From contig BAXG01000012.1 in NCBI GenBank assembly GCA_001310455.1, forward strand, positions 62,001 to 126,000: DNA of 64,000 nucleotides, read 5' to 3'. This stretch comes from Photobacterium sp. JCM 19050 (lineage in GTDB: Bacteria > Pseudomonadota > Gammaproteobacteria > Enterobacterales > Vibrionaceae). Shown here in pieces: positions 49,234-57,053 of the stretch. Under the pieces are notes generated by a model. That model did not search any database. It was not told the DNA's origin and saw nothing but the letters and a program-made list of their open reading frames with translations. The position numbers were made by a program, and so were the translations under genes. Each line of letters starts with the position of its first letter. Position 1 is the first letter of the stretch.

Positions 49234-49335
49234 CTACGCAGACATGACGCCCGTTTTAAATCCCGTCACGAACGCAACGGCGATAGAAATGGCGAGCGCA
49301 ATGGTGACAACGTCACCAACTACTTGCGCAGCCAT
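49234..49335 (-). CDS. 33-residue hydrophobic pIX/pVII-like protein
   Basis: A small ORF whose ATG lies inside the last codons of the major coat gene, in another frame, and which ends just before the terminator. The product has one membrane helix (VVTIALAISIAVAFVTGF) and little else, like the 32-33-residue pVII and pIX tip proteins. The codons for GDVVT spell out a perfect matS site. Confidence 0.65.
   Translation of the reverse strand: MAAQVVGDVVTIALAISIAVAFVTGFKTGVMSA
49304..49316. promoter_or_regulatory. matS: matS site 3, inside the prophage (GTGACAACGTCAC)
   Basis: Perfect match to the MatP consensus, within the pIX-like gene of the integrated phage, 3.0 kb from dif. The phage therefore brings its own MatP site. 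Confidence 0.85.
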
Positions 49336-49553
49336 GCGACAATCATGGTCAGGCCAAAGCCGAGGGCAGCAAGGCCGATAACGCCCGCCGTCACCAGACC
49401 CACGTTGTTTTGACCCGCTGCAATCGCGGCATTGATAGCGTCGCCCGTTGGGTTGGATGCGCCAGTCGCAAAAGAAGGAGCCGAAACGGCAACCAGAGCG
49501 CCAGCAGCAGTGACTTGCTTACCGAAGCGCTTAACAACATTGATGTATTTCAT
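49320..49553 (-). CDS. Major coat protein pVIII
   Basis: 77 residues: a signal peptide (VTAAGALVAVSAPSFA, cleaved near residue 29) and a mature part of about 48 residues. That part has a short amphipathic start, a membrane helix (LVTAGVIGLAALGFGLTMIVAW) and the basic end LRK. This is the classical pVIII design, a helix that coats the ssDNA. Shine-Dalgarno GGAGT lies upstream of the ATG. Confidence 0.88.
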   Translation of the reverse strand: MKYINVVKRFGKQVTAAGALVAVSAPSFATGASNPTGDAINAAIAAGQNNVGLVTAGVIGLAALGFGLTMIVAWLRK

Positions 49554-49581
49554 AGGGTGTACTCCGATTTTCTTGGGTTAA

Positions 49582-49814
49582 TTAGCCACGGCCAAAGGTG
49601 CGAACAATGCGCCCCAGCACGTGACCGGATACAAATGACGCCAGAATGTAGCCCGACACAAGGACGTACAACTCGGTGTCAATATTCAGCGCTGACTCAG
49701 TGTCAGGTCTGCGAATTCTTGGGCAGTCACCAGCATGTAGTGTTGGCACTGCCCGTCAGGAGGTGTAAACGCCTGGACAAAGTTGTTGCTGTCCAGCCGC
49801 GCACATACCGCCAT
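49582..49814 (-). CDS. Small phage membrane protein upstream of pVIII (frameshift in the read)
   Basis: About 77 residues if one base is restored near 49692. The N-terminal 42 residues (VCARLDSNNFVQAFTPPDGQC...MLVTAQEFADL) resemble the short Cys-containing proteins found just before the major coat gene in Vibrio filamentous phages. The C-terminal half is a membrane segment (LYVLVSGYILASFVSG) with a basic end. A GAGGTG ribosome site precedes the ATG. Without repair the frame would stop after 42 residues and lose the membrane part. Likely a minor coat protein. Confidence 0.65.
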
Positions 49815-49838
49815 TTACACACCTCACTTCGCGGTTAA

Positions 49839-50147
49839 TCAGTCGACCAGCTCGAAATCTGACACGATGTTGCGGTCAGGGCGCGATGGGTCAGGGGACA
49901 GGTGCAATTCCATCTTGCACGGATACGGCACGCCGGCGAGTTGGGAAAACAGCGCTTGGTTTTGCAGCATGCTGATTTCCTTCACTTGCTGACCACAACG
50001 CTGAATGTTGTGCTCATTCTTCACGTAGGATTCGGCCGGAATCAGGTAACTGACGGTGGCGAACTGGTAAGGCTTGGGCGTACCGGATTTACTGGAAACC
50101 CCTTCGGCCAATGACGCGCCGATAGCTGTAACAACAAGTTTTGACAT
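49839..50147 (-). CDS. Phage ssDNA-binding protein (DUF1293/pV-like)
   Basis: 102 residues. It matches the small ssDNA-binding proteins of Vibrio filamentous phages: start MSKLVVTAIGASL, FATVSYLIPAESYV, the Gln/Ser-rich middle and an acidic end RNIVSDFELVD. It would coat the new plus strand before packaging, the role of pV in M13. The second ATG (50147) is chosen because GGAGAG lies 7 bp before it, against 1 bp for the first. Confidence 0.82.
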   Translation of the reverse strand: MSKLVVTAIGASLAEGVSSKSGTPKPYQFATVSYLIPAESYVKNEHNIQRCGQQVKEISMLQNQALFSQLAGVPYPCKMELHLSPDPSRPDRNIVSDFELVD

Positions 50148-50175
50148 GTCCATACTCTCCGTATGAGTGGTTAAA

Positions 50176-51417
50176 CTATTTGCCGTACCCGGTTAACGGA
50201 TGGAACGCCGCCAGCTCACCGGGTCGGTAAACAGGTGTCCAGAGCCTTTCGGGTATCTCGAATTCCTCAAGGTGACGCGTTAATCGGCTGATAATTTCTG
50301 CCGACTCCAACGCCATCACCTGACGCATGTAATTAATCAGCTTCCCGCACTGGATAGCGCCGTTCTCGATTGCGGTTTCCACCGACAGGAAGTATTTCTG
50401 GCGGTTGGTCTCAATGGTGCAGACTTCCTCAACCGCCACAAATTCAAGGGCAGGGTACGCACCGACAAAATACGCATCCGGGTTGGTCAGAATGGCAAAC
50501 GGAATAACCCGGTCTTTGTTGCCAAACTGCACTTCCCAGCGCACCCAGTTCGGGCACTCCTCGGAGTGAAGCTGTTTGCCTTTTTCGTAGATGCGAATCA
50601 TCTTGCCGTTGGCACGGGAACCCACTTCCAGTGTCCGGCCTCCGGTGGCTTTCATCTTGTAACGTGCCGGAGCACTGCCAGAGACCACGCCCTTAGAGGC
50701 TTCAACCTGTCCGGATTCGATATAGCGGTAAGCAGGCGGACGGCCTCGGGTAATAAAATCCCCGCGCTCGACCATCTCCCTTGCCACGTCAACCGACGCC
50801 GCCCCTTGAAAATCGTCATAGGCAATATCGACACGGGTCAGCTTGCAGCCGGGCAGGCCAGAGAGCAGGGCATAGACCTTTTCCATGTCCAGTGCTGCCG
50901 TGCCTTTACCGGAGAACGACAGGTAACACCCACCGTTAGCCGCGCCCCACGCCACAAGGCCACATTGCGCGCCATTAATCCGAATCTTGGCTTTCTCGGT
51001 GTAGCCGGAGAACCCGCCAGACACCTGCTCTACCTCAAACACGCTGCCCGGTACGGACAACATCTCTTCAAATCTTTCGGCCATACCAATGGCTTCACCA
51101 CGGCAAATGGCATCAAGGAACCCCAGACCAAAGTGTGCCAGACAGGCTTGTTTGCACTGATGGAAGCTCAATGAATCCGCCTCAACCATGTCCGGTGTCT
51201 CGGTTATCGTGGTATGCGCCAAGCGGTCACGAATCGCCGCCTTGTAATCCGGTGCGCCTGTGAGGCTTAGGACGGTTTGCGGGTTGAAGTTGCCCCGGTC
51301 GTCATAGTCCAGCGTGCGCAGCGTTGGCAGGCTTGCCATGGTCTTTGCCACGTCAAACACCTGCGACAATTCATCCGGACGCCATGTGAAAGAGAGGTAA
51401 TCAATAATCGTCTTCAT
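50176..51417 (-). CDS. Phage replication initiation protein (RstA/Rep_trans type)
   Basis: 413 residues of the rolling-circle initiator family found in CTX-type phages. Recognisable parts are TIIDYLSFTW at the start, GLVAWGAANGGCYLSFSGKG, then LTRVDIAYDDFQG with its acidic active-site-like strand, and RYIESG...GRTLEVGSRANGKMIRIYEKGKQL. It would nick the plus-strand origin and start rolling-circle synthesis. The ATG at 51417 gives the family start; the first upstream Met of the open frame has no ribosome site. Overlaps the preceding ORF by 17 bp. Confidence 0.88.
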   Translation of the reverse strand: MKTIIDYLSFTWRPDELSQVFDVAKTMASLPTLRTLDYDDRGNFNPQTVLSLTGAPDYKAAIRDRLAHTTITETPDMVEADSLSFHQCKQACLAHFGLGFLDAICRGEAIGMAERFEEMLSVPGSVFEVEQVSGGFSGYTEKAKIRINGAQCGLVAWGAANGGCYLSFSGKGTAALDMEKVYALLSGLPGCKLTRVDIAYDDFQGAASVDVAREMVERGDFITRGRPPAYRYIESGQVEASKGVVSGSAPARYKMKATGGRTLEVGSRANGKMIRIYEKGKQLHSEECPNWVRWEVQFGNKDRVIPFAILTNPDAYFVGAYPALEFVAVEEVCTIETNRQKYFLSVETAIENGAIQCGKLINYMRQVMALESAEIISRLTRHLEEFEIPERLWTPVYRPGELAAFHPLTGYGK

Positions 51418-51622
51418 CACTGAAATCCCTTTCAAATGCGCCACTTGCGTTAAGCTCTTCCCAGTTCTCAGCGGTCACCTCGACCAGCTCAAAGCCCTCT
51501 GGGTAGAATTCTTGTCCAATAATCAGCAACTCATTCATGCAGTGGAAATACTCCGGCTCACCGCCAATAAAGGCGAAGCCGTCTCCGTTTTCCTGCATTT
51601 CGAAATAGAGGTTGCTGCACAT
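51401..51622 (-). CDS. Small acidic phage protein, unknown
   Basis: 73 residues, strongly acidic with an FERDFSDEDDY end and aromatic residues (EYFHCMNELLIIGQEFYPEGFELVEV). I recognise no family. It overlaps the rep start by 17 bp, and it follows the 89-residue ORF by 7 bp, so all three look co-transcribed from the promoter by the operator cluster. An internal start at 51598 cannot be excluded. Confidence 0.55.
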   Translation of the reverse strand: MCSNLYFEMQENGDGFAFIGGEPEYFHCMNELLIIGQEFYPEGFELVEVTAENWEELNASGAFERDFSDEDDY

Positions 51623-51629
51623 GGGGACG

Positions 51630-51899
51630 TTACCCGCGAATCAGGCGAGACTGTTTCAACACAGCCATGATGTCAGCGTGACACGGGGCATCCGGCGCAA
51701 CACCGCAAAGAACGACGTCACCCGCACCGGGAACAAAGCGAAAGAAAGACACATGTCCGTTGTCGCAGGCATCAAGCCAATCAAAGCTGAAAAACGTGCC
51801 GTCGATATACAGCCAATGCTGTTGACTGCCTTTTACCTCGAGCACAACAGCACCGGACTGATAAGTTTGGGTTTCGCGTGGGGCTGTTGAGGCGTTCAT
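51630..51899 (-). CDS. Phage early protein, unknown
   Basis: 89 residues. A beta-rich sequence with VVLEVKGSQQHWLYIDGTFFSFDWLDACDNGHVSFFRFV and a helical end HADIMAVLKQSRLIRG. No family recognised. Ribosome site AAGGA lies 7 bp upstream of the ATG. It is the first gene of the rightmost minus-strand operon, next to the repressor-operator region, so it is probably expressed first when the phage is induced. Confidence 0.65.
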   Translation of the reverse strand: MNASTAPRETQTYQSGAVVLEVKGSQQHWLYIDGTFFSFDWLDACDNGHVSFFRFVPGAGDVVLCGVAPDAPCHADIMAVLKQSRLIRG

Positions 51900-51923
51900 G
51901 GGCTATCCTTAATGCAATCTTGA

Positions 51924-51984
51924 TTGCGATTTTTCACAACTCTAATTGTGATTTATCACAAGCGCAAGTTGCGAAATTGCGCAA
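51924..51984. promoter_or_regulatory. Three tandem operators between divergent phage promoters
   Basis: Three copies of an inverted repeat of the form TTGYGA-N4-TCACAA: TTGCGA-TTTT-TCACAA at 51924, TTGTGA-TTTA-TCACAA at 51946 (perfect), and TTGCGA-AATT-GCGCAA at 51969. They start 22 and 23 bp apart, about two helical turns, so a dimeric repressor would bind on one face. They lie between the rep operon and the DUF3693 regulator gene. Confidence 0.75.
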
Positions 51985-52021
51985 GTAAACATCTACAATG
52001 GGGACAAAGGGAGGAATTGCT

Positions 52022-52282
52022 ATGTATATAAATCAGCTACTTGACGCCTACAAACACGCCAAAAACTATGCGCAAGACAAACAAATTGCCCATGATTTCG
52101 GAGTCCATCCGTCTCAAATCACGCAAATGCGCAAAGGCAAGCGCTATGTATCTGATAATGAAATAGTTTTTCTTGCCGAAGTAGCAGGCGTAGACCCAAA
52201 AGAAGCGCTGCTAGGATGTCATGCTGACCGCAACGAAAACCCGCACATCAAAGCACTGTGGAGGATATGTTGGGAAAAGTGA
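52022..52282 (+). CDS. DUF3693 phage repressor-like regulator
   Basis: 86 residues with a Cro/CI-type helix-turn-helix: LLDAYKHAKNYAQDKQIAHDFGVHPSQITQMRKGKRYVSDNEIVFLAEVAGVDPKEAL. This is the DUF3693 pattern of Vibrio phages and occupies the place of RstR in CTX-type phages. The ATG at 52022 follows GGGAGGA at 6 bp. It is divergent from the rep operon with three inverted repeats in between, so it most likely represses rep and itself. Confidence 0.8.
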   Translation: MYINQLLDAYKHAKNYAQDKQIAHDFGVHPSQITQMRKGKRYVSDNEIVFLAEVAGVDPKEALLGCHADRNENPHIKALWRICWEK

Positions 52283-52380
52283 AACGTCATAGCAATCATG
52301 TAGTTAGCGGCGTTGGTGCTGTGGCGTTGTTGGCCTTGGGAACCCCCAAGTCTCAGTACGTATTATGTATATTATGTTAA
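52267..52380 (+). CDS. 37-residue ORF that ends inside dif
   Basis: An ATG within the end of the repressor gene opens a frame of 38 codons whose last codons and TAA stop are made from the dif sequence itself (product ends YVLCILC). The middle is a hydrophobic segment (VVSGVGAVALLALG) after a basic start (LGKVKRHSNH). I recall similar short ORFs at this place in related phages, but expression is unproven. Confidence 0.4.
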   Translation: MLGKVKRHSNHVVSGVGAVALLALGTPKSQYVLCILC

Positions 52381-52382
52381 AT
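52355..52382 (+). other. dif: dif chromosome dimer resolution site (right phage junction)
   Basis: XerC arm AGTACGTATTA, 6-bp centre TGTATA, XerD arm TTATGTTAAAT. Centre and XerD arm equal the E. coli and Vibrio chromosome-1 dif. The XerC arm differs from the Vibrio form AGTGCGTATTA by one base. It is the target of XerC/XerD under FtsK control and here also the right boundary of the prophage. The XerC arm would derive from the phage. Confidence 0.93.
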
Positions 52383-52580
52383 ACGATATGCAGCTACGCC
52401 AAACACTTCTTCCCTTTGCTTATCAGTGGCTTCCCTTTCCGTCCTTTGAGGCATTGAAAGTCGAAACGCATTAAACATAACTGTATTTACCATAAAATAG
52501 CTAATAAACATTCTTTTCAGTACTACTGCAAATTTCAGTTTGCCTGGTACTGCAAAGTCTTGTTGATTAGCTGGTTAACC
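52383..52580. other. Chromosomal flank right of dif
   Basis: About 200 bp between dif and the end of the HAD gene. AT-rich; no gene or clear terminator seen. Confidence 0.4.
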
Positions 52581-53195
52581 TCAGATGCCTGCCAGTTCGC
52601 GAATCTTTTCGTAACAGGCTTCACTTCTTTGAAAATGTACTGTGTGAATTCCTTTGGCCTGTGCAGCTAACACGTTGGCTTCTAGGTCATCTACAAATAC
52701 CAGCCGATCCGGACTGGTCCCGGTTCTATCTATTAGAAGCTCGAAAATTTCTGCTTCAGGCTTAATCATCTTCTCCTGTCCTGAAATGATGACGCAATCG
52801 AATCTACGGAAAAATGGCCTATTTTTCAGATAGTCATAGGTTTCAACAGACATGTTTGACAGGCAATGCATTCTAATGCCGTTAGCCGCTAACTCTTCTA
52901 TTAACGCAATTGTCTGTGGGATGTTGTCGAGTGACGTTTTTGCCTTTTCAAAACAGGCAGTTACTTTTTGTATCGGTATTCCTGTTTCCGCAACCACTCT
53001 TGGCAACATTTCTTCCTCTGTGGCCAAACCTTTATCCAATTCAAGCCAATATTGTTTACCAATAAATGCTGAGAGCAAATGGGCTTTTTCTTCGGCGGTA
53101 TCTGACACTGAATCAGCGATGCCTTCCGGATCCCAATTCACAACTACATTGCCGAGGTCAAAAACAATTTCCTTATGTTTTCTACTGTTGTTCAT
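52581..53195 (-). CDS. HAD-superfamily phosphatase, YihX-like
   Basis: 204 residues. HAD motifs: motif I in VFDLGNVVVNWDP (nucleophile Asp, with the G-N of the YihX group), motif II in MHCLSNMS, motif III Lys in KMIKPEAEIFELL, motif IV in LVFVDDLEANVLAAQAKGI. A C1-type helical cap lies between I and II. YihX dephosphorylates glucose-1-phosphate in E. coli; the substrate here is not known. The ATG at 53195 has GAGG at 7 bp; the upstream frame extension lacks a ribosome site. Confidence 0.85.
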   Translation of the reverse strand: MNNSRKHKEIVFDLGNVVVNWDPEGIADSVSDTAEEKAHLLSAFIGKQYWLELDKGLATEEEMLPRVVAETGIPIQKVTACFEKAKTSLDNIPQTIALIEELAANGIRMHCLSNMSVETYDYLKNRPFFRRFDCVIISGQEKMIKPEAEIFELLIDRTGTSPDRLVFVDDLEANVLAAQAKGIHTVHFQRSEACYEKIRELAGI

Positions 53196-53314
53196 CTTTT
53201 CCCTCTTATAAATAGCCAAACTGGTTATGGATGAACTGGTTGCAGTCTCACCATACCCAGTATCGCTGCATTGATTTACGTTGGTTTAATCAGATTTTAT
53301 CTACTGGATGCGAA

Positions 53315-55376
53315 TCAATAATACTTTTCCAGTAACTCAGCCAACATCACCGCCCTTACCGGCTTGGTGATAAAATCATCCATGCCCGATTTAATACAGC
53401 GCTCTCTGTCTTCAACCATAGCGTTGGCTGTCAATGCAACTATGGGCAATGTACAGCCTGATTCCCTTAACTGGCGGGTTGCTTTCAGACCGTCCAGGAC
53501 TGGCATTGACATATCCATCAGGATTAAATCGTAATGTGCTCCTGATTTAACACAGTTGATCGCGTCTTTACCGTTATCAGCAATTTCCACCTGGTGACCC
53601 TGTTTTTCAAGGAGCAACTTTACGACCATTTGATTGGCTTTACTGTCTTCCGCAACCAGAATGTTCAGTGGCCGCTTGGGGTTAATGTGCCTTGTTTTGT
53701 GGATCCCGGTATCCGTTGGAATCATGCTGTTGGTGATCGGAATGATGACCGTGAATCTACTACCCTGTCCTAACTGGCTTTCGAAGGTGATCTTGCCGTG
53801 CATCATGGTGACCAGTTTTTACAGATGGACAAACCCAACCCTGTACCGCCGTAGCGCCGAGTGATAGAGCCATCAGCCTGAGTAAAAGGCTTAAAAATCA
53901 GTTTTTTACTCTCTTCGCAAATTCCAATTCCAGTATCATCCACAACGAGCTGCAAGTTCGGCCCCATCCGTGACAACGTCACGTTAACTTCACCTTCCTC
54001 GGTGAATTTCACCGCATTACCGACCAGATTGAACAGGATTTGCGTAAAGCGATTGCCATCCTGATAGATTAGATTTGGTGCATCCTCATCTATGTGTGAT
54101 TTCAGTAAGATTCCCTTTTGTCGCGCGGTTTCAAGCAACTGATTGACTACAGTTGTGACACTGTCACAAGGATTGATTGATTCGGGATCCAATTTGAATT
54201 CATCGGATTCAATTTTCGAAAGATCAAGAACATCATTGATAATTGTCAGGAGCAACTGCGCTGATTGGTCCATCTGCCTCACCCACTCAGACTGATCGTT
54301 GTCAAGTGCTGATGTGTTAAGCGTGTCAATCAACCCCATAACCGAGTTTAGCGGCGTCCGAATTTCATGGCTTATCATTGCAAGAAACTGAGACTTTGCT
54401 GCGTTAGCTGCTTCTGCTTGTTTTCTCGCGGCGTGAAGCTCATCTAGATGCTTTTTCGCGCGGTCACATCCTTACCTGTTCCGCGATACCCCAGCAGTTG
54501 TCCGTCCCGACCATAATAAGGACGACCGTTGATGCTGTACCAAACTTCCTCATTGAGGTGATTGAGCTTCCATTCCAGATCAGAAAAACCACTTTCCCGG
54601 GATTTCGAGATCATGAGTTTTTCCCAGGCGGCAGGGTTTGATGTCAACATACGGAGAAGGTTTTTGTCCGTCCCGCTTAAACCGGCAACCGGTGTAGAAA
54701 TGTAGGAGAGGTTAAAATCAGGGTCTGTCTCCCAGAACCAGTCGCCTGCCGTGCTGGCAAAGTCACGGAACCTCTGGCGGCTGTCATATAATTCCTGCGT
54801 GCGAACAGAAACCAGTGTATGCAGGCGCTCACGATAGTCGATGTCGATAATCGTTCGCTCGATTAACGGCCGGAACCTTTCTAGCACATGGCGGCTATTA
54901 TCCGAGAACGTCCCCTTGCCTGAAGACATCAGGATAAGTAACGACTCATTGGCATTGACAGTAACGCCAGTCAGCATCGCAGATTTACACAATGCCAGCT
55001 GTCGGGAGTTGAAGAAGGCAAATTCCTTTATTTTAGCTGCGTCGAAGACAATGATTGTCTCTCCGGCTACACATCGGGTAAAGGCCCCCCCTATTCCCCA
55101 TGGAAGTTGCTCACAGGGTGTAGATGTCGCCACAAGGCAGTCATAGTTTTCGTTATCATTACTTCGGGTAAGAACGAGAGCATTTTCAAATTTTATATAA
55201 CGAGCGATGACTCGAAGCAGTATGTTAAACACTTCGATTTTGGAACGTGCGCCTGACATTGCTGAAATGGCGGAGAGGATCGCGTTGCTTTCTTCTTTGA
55301 ATCTGCGCTCTCTCTCTTCTGCCCGGTTCAGGTCAACAAGCATCTCCTGTAACCGTTCAGAGTGAATATCAGCCAT
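53315..55376 (-). CDS. vpsS: VpsS-like hybrid sensor histidine kinase (two frameshifts in the read)
   Basis: 687 residues after restoring one base in each of the T5 runs at 53816 and 54452. Order: N-terminal coiled coil (LQEMLVDLNRAEERERRF), GAF-like domain (about 35-180), PAS domain (about 210-310, FRDFASTAGDWFWETDPDF), HisKA with the phospho-His in AMISHEIRTPLNSVMG, HATPase (LFNLVGNAVKF, VDDTGIGI, GGTGLGLSI), and a C-terminal receiver (ILVAEDSKANQ, phospho-Asp in LILMDMSMPVLDG). Cytoplasmic, no membrane segments. It starts 2 bp after the FIST gene stop and lies beside cco. In V. cholerae the equivalent pair is NosP (VC1444) and VpsS (VC1445), which signal through LuxU. The assignment rests on synteny and domains. 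Confidence 0.82.
53970..53982. promoter_or_regulatory. matS: matS site 4 (GTGACAACGTCAC)
   Basis: Perfect match to the MatP consensus inside the kinase gene, 1.6 kb right of dif. Same core as the prophage copy. Confidence 0.87.
54155..54167. promoter_or_regulatory. matS: matS site 5 (GTGACACTGTCAC)
   Basis: Perfect match to the MatP consensus, 185 bp from site 4 in the same gene. Two sites this close are unusual, as known matS sites are typically tens of kilobases apart. Confidence 0.87.
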
Positions 55377-55378
55377 TG

Positions 55379-56570
55379 TTAATCCTTATGAAATAAAACT
55401 GCCGAGATCATCAGGTTGCCATGACCGGTTTCGCCCCCGGCAAACTGTCCTTGCTCTCCAAATGTGAAAGCACAGACAAATGGCGCACCTTGCATGGCTC
55501 CTTTCATGTTAAAGGCCACATCATGCAGGCTGTTTCTGACTTGAAGCATACATCCGGCACAATAAATCGCTAAACCACCGACAATATTAGGTCCGTACTT
55601 TCATAGTCACGCGCGGTAAGCACGACACGTCCCGCTCGAGCAACCAATTGTTCTTCGGTGCCATGCATTTGATAAAGGGTGTCCCCTTGATTCACTGTTG
55701 TGAACAACTCAATGCCGCCTTCTTCTGTGAAAGCAGAAGGATGAGATAATTTATAATAAGGTAAATTGTGAATTTTGCCTGCTATACGCCCCAGAGGGAA
55801 GAGCGTAGCCTGATCAAACAAAGGAGAGGCTTGGTCTAAAGGTGCGTTTAGCTCTGTACGCCACATTTTATATTTTTCTGCAGCGGGCTCACCATCAAGC
55901 TCTAACAATATGTGTTCATTTACTTTTGTCGCAGTTGCAAATTTTCCGGTTGCAGCATACCCGCAATGAAATGAATAGCTTATTTGACAACTGGGATACA
56001 AAACAGCAATCCCAATACCATTTTGTGTAATGATTTCCTCATCAAAAATGCTCCACTTTCCATCAACTGAATCAGAGGCTGCACTCCCTCCTATAACAGG
56101 AATTGAAACCCCGAAATATTTTTCCACCGCAGCCAAAATACGTTCTTCATTCCCCGGTGTAGCGTGAATAGCAACAAGTTTAGGTAGCTCCCCCAAACGC
56201 TTGCTTCGTGAAATTGCGGTGTCGAGAGCTCTATTTGTCGCACTTTCTACATCCGTCCGAGATTCCAGAATGTTTTCGACCGCAGCCCCATAACTGCCTG
56301 TTTCGTCATCGAACGCCAGTACCGCAAGGCAACTACCTCAATGCATTCAGTCTCAGTGATTGCGCCATTGCACGTAGAGCAAGCCAATATACCGGCATCT
56401 GGAAAGCCTAGTTTCAATTGTTTGTATATGGATGAAGCGGTATGGGATACGGTGTGATAAACAAGCAACAGTTGAGGGGAGACTTGCTCAGCCAATAAGG
56501 TTTTTATGACCTCTTCAGCAGCTTTCTCTGAATTGATAATCGTTGACGAAGCACTGAGAATTTTCATCAT
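55379..56570 (-). CDS. nosP: FIST-domain sensor, NosP-like (two frameshifts in the read)
   Basis: 397 residues after restoring one base near 56320 and one near 55578. FIST_N covers about the first 210 residues (LLVYHTVSHTASSIYKQLK, ILACSTCNGAIT, then LAFDDETGSYGAAVENIL) and FIST_C the rest (LLELDGEPAAEKYKMW...GLAIYCAGCMLQVRN). FIST proteins bind small ligands; the NosP subgroup binds haem and senses nitric oxide, inhibiting a co-encoded kinase. The kinase gene follows after 2 bp. The haem ligand was not identified here, so NO sensing is inferred from family and synteny. Confidence 0.82.
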
Positions 56571-56663
56571 TTCACCGAAAACAAAATTCAGTTCAATAAC
56601 ATATGTTACCAGGCTTAATAACCCAGTAATTTATTCAACTACTTTTTGAAAATGAGAAACAAA

Positions 56664-57053
56664 TCAATTAACGATTATACTTTTACTTTGAGCATATTCC
56701 TTACTTAATAGCTCAAGTATTTTTTTTCCGTTTTTCTTATCGAAACTGATTAAATAATCCCCATTCTCATTAGGAATAACTTCCATTTTTTTATTGTTGG
56801 AAGAAATATAAACAAGCATATCTTTTGGGGCATCTTTTACTAGAACTAAAAAAGTGTTCTTACTTTTTGATATTAAACTCACCTCTTTATTCCCAAATAA
56901 AAAATTACATATATTTCCGTTAGATACCGTACATTCCTGCGTGGAAGTGGCCTGCTCATAAGTGAAGGTTCGCCAAGTAAAGGCGATAACCAAAACAGCC
57001 ATCATGACCATAATTTGAGCAAGTCTTGCTCGAGTAAGTTTCTCGGCTGCCAT
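56664..57053 (-). CDS. Single-pass membrane protein, unknown
   Basis: 129 residues from the ATG at 57053, which opens with MAAEKLTRARLAQIM and a membrane helix (VMMAVLVIAFTW). The periplasmic part is Lys/Asn/Ser-rich with two cysteines 10 residues apart (ECTVSNGNICNF) that could form a disulfide, and a beta-rich region. The open frame extends upstream to 57194, but that part has no ribosome site. I recognise no family. It lies between the nosP-vpsS pair and ccoN and is divergent from ccoN. Confidence 0.6.
   Translation of the reverse strand: MAAEKLTRARLAQIMVMMAVLVIAFTWRTFTYEQATSTQECTVSNGNICNFLFGNKEVSLISKSKNTFLVLVKDAPKDMLVYISSNNKKMEVIPNENGDYLISFDKKNGKKILELLSKEYAQSKSIIVN

Larger units (their letters stand above)
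44546..52382 (-). mobile_element. Filamentous (inovirus) prophage integrated at dif
   Basis: A 7.8-kb element bounded by a degenerate dif-like site and a canonical dif. The structural and replication genes run right to left: Rep, ssDNA-binding protein, minor coat, major coat pVIII, pIX-like, pIII, pVI, Zot/pI. A divergent DUF3693 repressor sits at the dif end. An accessory membrane-protein gene and a DUF3653 gene sit at the far end. There is no transposase or integrase, so it must use host XerC/XerD. The gene set appears complete; two genes have single-base frameshifts that are probably read errors. Confidence 0.92.
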
